64,000 bases of DNA from positions 1 through 64,000 of the forward strand of contig JBBRMR010000008.1 in NCBI GenBank assembly GCA_038230735.1. Direction: 5' to 3'. The stretch is from Arcicella sp038230735. Lineage in GTDB: Bacteria > Bacteroidota > Bacteroidia > Cytophagales > Spirosomataceae. The position numbers and the translations under genes are program-made. The notes under the pieces were generated by a model. The model was not told where the DNA came from and did not search any database. It worked only from the letters and a program-made list of their open reading frames with translations. Below, one piece after another: positions 57,254 through 64,000 of the stretch (the first letter of the stretch is position 1; each line of letters begins with the position of its first letter).

Positions 57254-59836
57254 ATGAATAACTATTTACCTAAAATAAATTACAGAAAGCGGTTCGCCGC
57301 TTTTTTGTTTTTTAGCCTAACCATTTTCCAATTTAGTTTCGGACAAGTTTCGGACAGTTATTATTTACCACAGAATGTTAGCTATGATGCTAAGATTCCT
57401 ACTCCCCAACAATATCTTGGCTACCAAGTTGGAGATTGGCATATTCAGCATGATGCTTTAATCGGGTATTTCAAAAAGATTGCCGAACTCTCCAATCGGG
57501 TACAATTGACTGAATATGGGCGTACTTATGAAAACCGTCCGTTGTTGTTGATGACGATTTCTTCGCCTAAAAATTTGGCAAATATTGACAAAATAAAAGC
57601 GGAACATCACCGCTTGGTTGAACCCGCTCAATCCGCAAGTTTAGATACCAAAAATATGCCCATTGTGGTTTGGATGGGTTATTCGGTTCATGGCAACGAA
57701 GCCAGTGGGACAAATGCTTCCGTTTTAGCGGCATATTATTTGGCGGCGGCTCAGGGTGCGGAGGTGGATTCGTTACTGAATGAAACCGTTATTTTGATTG
57801 ACCCCCGAATTAATCCTGATGGTGGCGAGCGTTTTTCGAGTTGGGTAAATGCTAATAAAAGTAATACTTTGGTGGCAGACCCAAACAGTCGTGAACTCAA
57901 CGAAATGTGGCCTGGGGGACGTTTTAACCACTATTGGTTTGATTTAAACCGTGATTGGCTCTATACGCAACATCCCGAAAGCAAAGGCAGAATCAAGAAA
58001 TTTCACGAATGGAAGCCCAATATTTTGACCGACCACCACGAAATGGGTTCAAACTCATCGTTCTTTTTTCAACCAGGTATTCCCTCACGAACACACCCAC
58101 TTACGCCCCGCAAGAACATTGATTTGACGGATAAAATTGGAACTTTTCATGCAGCGGCTTTGGATAAAATTGGTTCGTTGTATTTCACTCGTGAAGGGTA
58201 TGATGATTTTTATTATGGTAAAGGCTCAACCTTTCCCGATGTGCAAGGTTCAATCGGAATTTTGTTTGAACAAGCCAGTTCCAGAGGGCATTTGCAAGAA
58301 ACACAAAATGGTAACTTAACCTTCGCTTTCACGGTCAGAAATCAATTTACTACTACGCTTTCAACCCTTAGAGCCGCCCGAAATATGCGTCAGGAATTGT
58401 TGGATTATCAGCGAAATTTTTACCAAGAAAAATCAACTGGAACAACCCAAGCCTACGTTTTTGGGGGAGGGAATGACCCCGTAAAGGTTTGGGAAATGAC
58501 CAATATTTTACGCCAGCACGAAGTGGACGTTTACGAAATGTCGAAGGATGAAACGGTTGATGGCAAGACTTTCAAAAAAGGAATTTCCTATATTGTGCCA
58601 TTAAACCAGCCTCAATACAGATTGGTGCAAGGAATTTTTGAAAAACGGACAACTTTTGAAGATTCTTTGTTCTACGACATCTCGGCTTGGTCGATGCCAC
58701 ACTGTTTTAATGTACCTTATTCAGAAGCAAAAACGGCACTGAGTTTAGGATTGAAATTGACGAAAAATGATTTTCCAAAAGGAAAAATTATTGGTAAAAG
58801 TGCTTACGGTTACGTTTTTGAATGGAACAGTTACTTTGCTCCCCGCACGGCTTATGAATTGCAAAAGAAGGGATACAAACTTAAAGTAGCCACCGAATCT
58901 TTCACCGTAAATTTAGAGGGAGGAGCAAAAACCTTTGATAACGGAAGCATTGAAATTATGTTTGGCTCTAATCAACAGGCTGATTTTGAGAAACTTAATA
59001 CACTCTTGGAAACTTTGGCAGAACGTGATGGCGTTGATTTTTACGGCATGAAAACGGGTTTAACTCCTTCGGGAATTGATATGGGTAGTAGTTACTTTGC
59101 TTCAATACGTCAGCCAAAAGTATTGATGCTCACGGGCGAAAACGTGAACCCAAACGATGCAGGTGAGATTTGGCATTTGATGGACACAAGGGTAAATCTA
59201 CCTTTGACCATGAGTGATATTGCACAAACCAACCGCATGAATTTAGAGAAATATAATACGCTCATTCTTTCGAGTGGAAACTATACATCGTTAGAGGAAG
59301 AAAAAATCAAGACTTGGGTCAGAAATGGGGGCGTTTTGATTGCCCTGACCGATGCCGTGAGTTGGGTGGCTTCCAAAGGGCTTTCGCCTGTGAAAGTGAA
59401 GACGATTCCAGCCGATACACTTTCGCCAAAACCTTATGCCTCGGCAGAACGGAATAGGGGTTCTCAGCAAATTAGTGGAGCGATTTTTCAAGTAAAAATC
59501 GACCCTACGCATCCCTTATGTTACGGTTATAAAGACCAAACATTGAGCGTTTTCAGAGACAATACTATTTTCTTGGAAAAAATAAAAGACCCCTACAACG
59601 CACCCCTGATTTACACCAATGAGCCTTTGGTAAGTGGCTATATTACCGAGAGAAACAAAAAATTATTGAAAAATACGCCTTCAATCGTGGCTACTTCTTA
59701 CGGTGCAGGCAAGGTAATTGTAATGACGGATAACCCAAATTTTAGAGCCTTTTGGTACGGAACAAACAAGCTATTTTTAAACGCCATCTTCTTCGGTTCG
59801 ACCATTCTTTCGGGGGTTAGAGGTGGGGAAGATTGA
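57254..59836 (+). CDS. M14-family zinc carboxypeptidase, exported
   Basis: The 860-residue protein has a signal peptide (about 1-31, ending FSFGQ), then an M14 peptidase domain with VVWMGYSVHGNEASGTNASV (HGNE zinc ligands), INPDGGERF, NRDWLYTQHPES, a His ligand in LTDHHEMGSN, and the catalytic Glu in GILFEQAS. The C-terminal half (about 430-860) holds a glutamine-amidotransferase-like module (PKVLMLTGENVNPNDAGEIW, WVRNGGVLIALTDAV). This long two-part type is common in Bacteroidota. GTG at 57203 is an earlier option without signal-peptide character. Confidence 0.92.
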   Translation: MNNYLPKINYRKRFAAFLFFSLTIFQFSFGQVSDSYYLPQNVSYDAKIPTPQQYLGYQVGDWHIQHDALIGYFKKIAELSNRVQLTEYGRTYENRPLLLMTISSPKNLANIDKIKAEHHRLVEPAQSASLDTKNMPIVVWMGYSVHGNEASGTNASVLAAYYLAAAQGAEVDSLLNETVILIDPRINPDGGERFSSWVNANKSNTLVADPNSRELNEMWPGGRFNHYWFDLNRDWLYTQHPESKGRIKKFHEWKPNILTDHHEMGSNSSFFFQPGIPSRTHPLTPRKNIDLTDKIGTFHAAALDKIGSLYFTREGYDDFYYGKGSTFPDVQGSIGILFEQASSRGHLQETQNGNLTFAFTVRNQFTTTLSTLRAARNMRQELLDYQRNFYQEKSTGTTQAYVFGGGNDPVKVWEMTNILRQHEVDVYEMSKDETVDGKTFKKGISYIVPLNQPQYRLVQGIFEKRTTFEDSLFYDISAWSMPHCFNVPYSEAKTALSLGLKLTKNDFPKGKIIGKSAYGYVFEWNSYFAPRTAYELQKKGYKLKVATESFTVNLEGGAKTFDNGSIEIMFGSNQQADFEKLNTLLETLAERDGVDFYGMKTGLTPSGIDMGSSYFASIRQPKVLMLTGENVNPNDAGEIWHLMDTRVNLPLTMSDIAQTNRMNLEKYNTLILSSGNYTSLEEEKIKTWVRNGGVLIALTDAVSWVASKGLSPVKVKTIPADTLSPKPYASAERNRGSQQISGAIFQVKIDPTHPLCYGYKDQTLSVFRDNTIFLEKIKDPYNAPLIYTNEPLVSGYITERNKKLLKNTPSIVATSYGAGKVIVMTDNPNFRAFWYGTNKLFLNAIFFGSTILSGVRGGED

Positions 59837-59854
59837 TATTAATTTACAAAAAAT

Positions 59855-59889
59855 TACGGAAGTTGCTCTTTAAAAAGACGACTTCCGTA
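59855..59889. other. Stem-loop between M14 peptidase and cyclo-ligase genes
   Basis: TACGGAAGT (59855-59863) pairs with ACTTCCGTA (59881-59889). It has no T-run, so it is a weak terminator at best; it may mark the end of the M14 transcript. Confidence 0.5.
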
Positions 59890-59904
59890 TGTTCAATATA
59901 AATA

Positions 59905-60513
59905 GTGGATAAATCAACGCTTAGAAAATATTATCTCGCAAAACGAAAGGCTCTTTCTCCCAAAGAAATTGCGGATAAAAGTCAGCAAATTTGTGATTTA
60001 TTTTTTCAAGAAATAGACTTAAATACTGTAAGTTTTTTGCACGTTTTTTTACCGATAAAAAAGCAAAATGAGATAGATACATTTCTGATAATCAGGCATT
60101 TGCAGGAAGAATTTCCCTTAATAAATATTGTTGTATCTCGAAGTAATTTGCATAATTTCGAGATGCAACATTTTATTTTGGAGGAACAAAATTTAGTAGA
60201 AAATAAATGGGGAATTTTAGAGCCATTGCAAGAGAGTAGGAGGGAGGTTCAGCCCAAAGAAATAGATTTAGTAATTGTCCCACTTTTAGTTTTTGATAAA
60301 CAAGGAAATCGAGTTGGTTATGGTAAAGGTTTTTATGATAGATTTCTGCAAAAATGTAGTCCAATCGCCCAGAAAGTGGGTATTTGTTCGGAAGAACCGA
60401 TTGAATTGATTGAAGATTTGAATGAATTTGATGTAAAAATGGATGTTTGTATTACGCCCAGTGGAATTTTTTCTGTAAAGCCATCAATAAGTCAAAAATC
60501 ATTGACTCATTGA
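59905..60513 (+). CDS. 5-formyltetrahydrofolate cyclo-ligase family
   Basis: The 202-residue enzyme converts 5-formyl-THF to 5,10-methenyl-THF with ATP. It has RKYYLAKRKALSPKEI at the start, the conserved DLVIVPLLVFDKQGNRVGYG segment (about 128-147) and KGFYDRFLQK. It uses a GTG start (59905): the only ATG nearby is out of frame. Its last 12 codons lie inside the terminator hairpin at 60477-60528. Confidence 0.9.
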   Translation: MDKSTLRKYYLAKRKALSPKEIADKSQQICDLFFQEIDLNTVSFLHVFLPIKKQNEIDTFLIIRHLQEEFPLINIVVSRSNLHNFEMQHFILEEQNLVENKWGILEPLQESRREVQPKEIDLVIVPLLVFDKQGNRVGYGKGFYDRFLQKCSPIAQKVGICSEEPIELIEDLNEFDVKMDVCITPSGIFSVKPSISQKSLTH

Positions 60514-60528
60514 TGGTTTTATTTTTTA
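60477..60528 (+). terminator. Terminator overlapping the cyclo-ligase 3' end
   Basis: AAAGCCATCAATAAGTCA (60477-60494) pairs with TGACTCATTGATGGTTTT (60503-60520), followed by ATTTTTT. The 5' arm codes for the last residues of the protein (PSISQKSLTH). Confidence 0.85.
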
Positions 60529-60548
60529 CGAAAATAATCAAATTTATG

Positions 60549-60556
60549 TAACTTTG
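60549..60556 (+). promoter_or_regulatory. -7 box TAACTTTG before recQ
   Basis: TAACTTTG fits TAnnTTTG and would start transcription about 15 bases before the ATG at 60578, which supports that start over 60554. Confidence 0.5.
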
Positions 60557-60577
60557 TTTTCACTTAATGATAAAAAA

Positions 60578-62725
60578 ATGCCCCTCACCAAAGAACAAGT
60601 CCTTAAACAATATTACGGATACGATACATTTAGACCCCTTCAAGCCGATATTATTGATTGGATTCTCTACGGACAAGATGCGATGGTGTTGATGCCTACG
60701 GGTGGTGGAAAATCGGTGTGTTTTCAAATTCCTGCCCTTATGATGCAGGGGCTTACCTTGGTGATTTCGCCTTTGATTGCTCTAATGCACGACCAAGTGC
60801 AAGCCCTCAAAGCCAATGGAATTGCTGCGGAATATCTTAATTCTTCGCTCACGGGGCAACAACAATCTGCCATTGAAAGACGGGTCAATGATGGCTCGTT
60901 GAAGTTGTTATATATTTCTCCCGAAAAGTTATTCACCCAAGGTTATTTAGATTGGATTAAATCACTGAATATCAGTTTGTTTGCTATTGATGAGTCGCAT
61001 TGTGTTTCTACTTGGGGGCATGATTTTCGTCCTGAATATGCCAATCTTCACGTCTTAAAACAAGCCTTTCCCAACGTTCCGATGGTGGCATTAACCGCCA
61101 CCGCCGACCGTGTTACTCGCAAGGATATTTTGACACAATTGGGCATTCCTGAAGCCAAAACATACATATCATCTTTCGATAGACCCAATCTTTCGTTGTC
61201 GGTATTACCAGGAAGAAATCGAATAAAAATTATTCAAAATTTCATTGCTGAACGCCCCCGACAAGCGGGAATTATTTACTGTTTGAGTCGTAAAAATACC
61301 GAAACCGTTGCCGAGGCTTTGCAAAAAGCGGGTATTAAAGCCAAGTTTTATCATGCAAAACTGCCCCCCGATGAACGAGCGAAAGTGCAAGATGCTTTTT
61401 TGAGGGATGATGTGCAGGTAATTGTGGCTACGATTGCCTTCGGAATGGGCATTGATAAATCTAATGTTCGTTGGGTTATTCATTATTCTATGCCCTCTAA
61501 TGTGGAAAGTTTTTACCAAGAAATTGGTCGCTCGGGACGGGATGGTGTGAAAGCTGATACGTTGTTGTTTTATTCTTATAATGATTTATTAGTGAGAAAA
61601 GATATGATTGCGGGGTCGGAATTGCCCGCTGAAATGAAGGAAGTCCAGAACGCAAAACTCGACCGAATGAAGCAATATGCCGAAGCTGAAATTTGCCGTA
61701 GAAGGATATTGTTGAGTTATTTTAATGAAGAAGTTACCAAAGATTGCGGTAACTGCGATGTTTGTAAAAACCCTCCTATGCGGTTTGATGCTACATTATT
61801 GGCTCAAAAAGCCCTTTCGGGAGTGGCTCGCACGGGCGAAAAAGTGGCAATGGGTATGTTGGTGGATATTCTGAGGGGTTCAAACAATAAACGGCTCATC
61901 GACCATCGTTATCACGAACTCAAAACCTTTGGCGTAGGCAAGGAATTGAAAGCCGATGAATGGGCGGATTACTTACAACAAATGCTCAATTCGGGCGTAA
62001 TGGATATTGCTTATGACGAAGGACACGCCTACAAACTGAACAACGCTTCTTGGGCGATTTTGAAGGAGGGCAGAAAAGTACAATTGGTGAGATACAAAGC
62101 CTTTGAAGAACGCCAAGCCATTCGTGAGGCGGAAGTACCGAAGGAAAAAACTAAGAAAGAAATCATCCGTGATACTCTTTTTGAACGTCTCCGTGAATTG
62201 CGGAAACGTTTGGCGGATGAAAAAAATATGCCACCTTTCGTGATTTTTTCCGATGCTACACTTTCGGATATGTCGCAGAAAAAACCGCTTACCCAAGCGG
62301 ATATGCTCAATGTTTCGGGCGTTGGAGAGATGAAATATCAACAATACGGTGAGACTTTTATTCGTGAAATTGCTTCATTTCTGAAAACTGTGCCAAGCGT
62401 GAGTAGTGCTTCGTTGGGCATCAATACGCATGAATTTACCTTCAAATTGTATCAAGAAGGTAATTCAGTAGAAGAAATTGCCGAAATCAGAGGGCTGAAT
62501 GTGGGTACTGTCATTTCGCATTTGAGTAAAATGTACGAAGAAGGAAAACCGATAAATCCTTGGGCATTTATCAATCAGAGTGAATACCGAGAAATTCTGG
62601 GAGCAGCTAAAGCCATGGGTGTAAAAAAAGGCGACGGCATGAAAGCCCTTTTTGAGGCAATGGACATGAAATATGGGTATGATAAAATAAAAGTCGCTTT
62701 TGCGATTTCTGAGAAGGAGGGATAA
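60578..62725 (+). CDS. recQ: ATP-dependent DNA helicase RecQ
   Basis: The 715-residue 3'-5' helicase has motif I MPTGGGKSVCFQIPAL (about 43-58), motif II AIDESHCVSTWGHDFRPEY (about 137-155), motif III ALTATAD, motif VI QEIGRSGRDG, zinc-binding Cys in CRRRILLSYF and CGNCDVCKNP, an RQC winged helix (about 415-510), and an HRDC domain (about 530-600; LTQADMLNVSGVGEMKYQQY). The end (about 620-700) is an HTH-like extension (LYQEGNSVEEIAEIRGLNVG) seen in Bacteroidota RecQ1. It acts in recombination and fork repair. Confidence 0.96.
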   Translation: MPLTKEQVLKQYYGYDTFRPLQADIIDWILYGQDAMVLMPTGGGKSVCFQIPALMMQGLTLVISPLIALMHDQVQALKANGIAAEYLNSSLTGQQQSAIERRVNDGSLKLLYISPEKLFTQGYLDWIKSLNISLFAIDESHCVSTWGHDFRPEYANLHVLKQAFPNVPMVALTATADRVTRKDILTQLGIPEAKTYISSFDRPNLSLSVLPGRNRIKIIQNFIAERPRQAGIIYCLSRKNTETVAEALQKAGIKAKFYHAKLPPDERAKVQDAFLRDDVQVIVATIAFGMGIDKSNVRWVIHYSMPSNVESFYQEIGRSGRDGVKADTLLFYSYNDLLVRKDMIAGSELPAEMKEVQNAKLDRMKQYAEAEICRRRILLSYFNEEVTKDCGNCDVCKNPPMRFDATLLAQKALSGVARTGEKVAMGMLVDILRGSNNKRLIDHRYHELKTFGVGKELKADEWADYLQQMLNSGVMDIAYDEGHAYKLNNASWAILKEGRKVQLVRYKAFEERQAIREAEVPKEKTKKEIIRDTLFERLRELRKRLADEKNMPPFVIFSDATLSDMSQKKPLTQADMLNVSGVGEMKYQQYGETFIREIASFLKTVPSVSSASLGINTHEFTFKLYQEGNSVEEIAEIRGLNVGTVISHLSKMYEEGKPINPWAFINQSEYREILGAAKAMGVKKGDGMKALFEAMDMKYGYDKIKVAFAISEKEG

Positions 62726-62731
62726 AACGTT

Positions 62732-63238
62732 TTATCCCTTTATAATTTTCTTCGTTTCGCTCTTCAAAACGAAATATTTAATTACGTAAATGGCTGACAG
62801 TAAGGCAAATATCGCCATAAAAGAAACCAATAAAACCTGCCTATCTTCGGTGGCTTGTAAAATACTATGATTTTCCTTGGAATAACCCTTGTGCTTTTCG
62901 GAGAGTTCTAAAAGCTCCCGATTTTTCTGACTTAAATCATTATTTTGTTGAATTAAATCGTTGTATTTATTGGTAAATTCTATCTTTGAATCTGCTTGAA
63001 TACTTTTCAATTCCTCCAAAATCTGATTGTCTTTTTTGATAATGTCATTCAAAGCATCAATAGTAGTTCGCAAATCGTCTTTGGAACGATTGCCAAAAAT
63101 ACCGGTCGAAAGACTTTCGGTTTCTTTATATTTTCGATAAAGACTCTCCCTTTCGGCAGTCAATTTATTGATTTCCTCTTGGGCTAAGAGGTGATTTGCT
63201 GAAAAGAAAGCCAACAAGAACATGAGGAAGGGCTTCAT
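62732..63238 (-). CDS. Coiled-coil membrane protein of unknown function
   Basis: The 168-residue protein has a signal peptide (about 1-19, ending LLAQ), a long coiled coil (about 20-120; many Glu/Lys/Gln with heptad leucines, e.g. IIKKDNQILEELKSIQADSK) and a C-terminal membrane helix (about 132-153). The coil therefore lies in the periplasm and the short end in the cytoplasm. Its 3' end meets recQ six bases away. It follows ftsZ on the same strand after 121 bases; a cell-envelope or division link is only positional. Confidence 0.65.
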   Translation of the reverse strand: MKPFLMFLLAFFSANHLLAQEEINKLTAERESLYRKYKETESLSTGIFGNRSKDDLRTTIDALNDIIKKDNQILEELKSIQADSKIEFTNKYNDLIQQNNDLSQKNRELLELSEKHKGYSKENHSILQATEDRQVLLVSFMAIFALLSAIYVIKYFVLKSETKKIIKG

Positions 63239-63359
63239 AATATTAGATTAATATTAAAGTAAAATCCCGCAAAATACGTTAAATCTTGCGGGATTTTTTA
63301 TCAGGAGATTATACCAAGCAATTCTACAATCGGAATGCAGACCGTTCAAACCTCAATAA

Positions 63360-64000
63360 TCAAAGCGTATGTGTCTGAAATTCAACGCCTTTGATGTCGG
63401 CAACTTCCATTAGATTTATGCCATAACGTTGAAAAGCAGGAGATTCGAGGTCAGATTCGGAAGGCATTTTCTGACAAAAATTATCAATCATTTTGCGTAA
63501 ACGAATCTTATCATCTTCCCGATAAGTAAAGACTACTTCGGGGGCAACTTGCAGCGTTTCGGTTTCTGTACTTGACATTGGTTGATTGGCTTCCACAATG
63601 TTTTCCTCTGGTTTTTCCTCCACAATCTCTGCTTCTACAATTTTAAGTTCTGGTTCGGCAGATGGCTTGTTGAATTTGGCTGCCAAAACAGTAATGCTCA
63701 TCGAATCTCCCAAAGTATCATCAATCATAAAACCTAACTTAAAACCTTTGGGTTGCTTGCCTCCGATTGCCTCAATGATATGGTCGGTGATGGCTTGTTG
63801 CTCCTTCACACCCATAACTTTTTGAAGACTTGTGGCAACAGTTACCAAGATACGCTCGGCTCCTTTAATATCACGATTGTTCAATAAAGGTGAATCAAGG
63901 GCTTTTTCAATAACTAATTTTGCTCTGTTAGGACCGTCAGCAACGGCTTTACTCATCACCGCTTGTCCTGCATTACTCAATACCTTTTTAACGTCCTTGA
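63360..64000 (-). CDS. ftsZ: Cell division protein FtsZ, C-terminal part (cut by window edge)
   Basis: The frame runs to the right edge and reads KDVKKVLSNAGQAVMSKAVA, then GPNRAKLVIEKALDSPLLNN and RDIKGAERILVTVATS, the FtsZ C-terminal domain in its Bacteroidota form (about 120 residues). An acidic linker follows (KIVEAEIVEEKPEENIVEAN), and the end has SPAFQRYGINLMEVADIKG, the C-terminal peptide that binds FtsA/ZipA-type partners. The GTP-binding half lies outside the window. FtsZ polymerises at the division site. The start is not in view. Confidence 0.92.
   Translation of the reverse strand, partial: KDVKKVLSNAGQAVMSKAVADGPNRAKLVIEKALDSPLLNNRDIKGAERILVTVATSLQKVMGVKEQQAITDHIIEAIGGKQPKGFKLGFMIDDTLGDSMSITVLAAKFNKPSAEPELKIVEAEIVEEKPEENIVEANQPMSSTETETLQVAPEVVFTYREDDKIRLRKMIDNFCQKMPSESDLESPAFQRYGINLMEVADIKGVEFQTHTL

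Noticed and set aside
1..64000. Prophage, insertion sequence or integrative element
   Set aside because: No integrase, transposase, phage structural gene or target-site duplication was seen; the accessory genes are scattered singly.
1..64000. tRNA or rRNA genes
   Set aside because: All gaps were read for T-loop-like and cloverleaf patterns; none was convincing.

Overview
The window is a continuous, gene-dense stretch of an AT-rich Bacteroidota chromosome, most likely order Cytophagales. Genus is not decidable from the sequence; Emticicia, Arcicella and Flectobacillus-like bacteria would fit. The grounds are a type IX secretion PorP/SprF-family protein, DUF2795, a Bacteroidota-style ExbB/ExbD/ExbD/TonB cluster, Bacteroidota-type promoters (TAnnTTTG -7 boxes) with hardly any Shine-Dalgarno signal, and an FtsZ tail running off the right edge. 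No rRNA, tRNA, CRISPR array, integrase or transposase gene was recognised. Many intergenic gaps hold short palindromic repeats of several unrelated families.

Layout. 1-2.7 kb: tail of an unknown gene, a small two-helix membrane protein, an LptF/LptG-type permease and an EamA/DMT transporter. 2.7-9.6 kb: a membrane-glycan cluster with three polytopic proteins that carry a DD motif after the first helix (two of them paralogues) alternating with two GT2 polyprenyl-phosphate glycosyltransferases. 9.7-14.5 kb: aspartate kinase, a GmrSD-like DUF262/DUF1524 protein inserted just before serS, and a mini-protein with an HExxH motif. 14.5-24.8 kb: PorP/SprF, a lipoprotein, ATP-grasp ligase, leucyl aminopeptidase, DUF2795, CutC, rhomboid protease, polyprenyl synthetase, a DUF2442/DUF4160 pair in which DUF4160 is broken by one stop codon, and a DnaQ-like exonuclease. 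24.9-30.3 kb: nuoKLMN, the membrane arm end of complex I. 30.3-40.4 kb: GtrA-like protein, a tiny repeat-bearing lipoprotein, an EVE-McrB protein without McrC, aspS, an IorA/IorB-type molybdenum hydroxylase, an AAA/DUF4143 ATPase, and a ParE-type toxin with its antitoxin. 40.4-49.4 kb: prolyl oligopeptidase, AnmK, Hpt, the sulfate assimilation genes cysH-cysD-cysN, an AlbA_2 protein and an unknown protein. 49.7-56.3 kb: exbB-exbD-exbD-tonB, a small membrane protein, a PstS-like lipoprotein and a TPR protein. 56.4-64 kb: SDR, M14 peptidase, 5-formyl-THF cyclo-ligase, recQ, a coiled-coil membrane protein and the ftsZ 3' part.

How the genes work together. The 1.8-9.6 kb cluster reads as a lipid-linked sugar pathway: the GT2 enzymes would load a sugar on polyprenyl phosphate, the DMT protein could flip it, and the DD-motif membrane proteins could transfer it outside. 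CysD/CysN activate sulfate to APS and CysH has the Cys pattern of an iron-sulfur APS reductase, so no APS kinase is needed. The ExbB/ExbD/TonB block is a full energising unit for outer-membrane receptors, tied to an orphan phosphate-binding-like lipoprotein. Defence-like or selfish genes (DUF262/DUF1524, EVE-McrB, toxin-antitoxin, DUF4160/DUF2442, AAA/DUF4143) are scattered singly among housekeeping genes and do not form one island.
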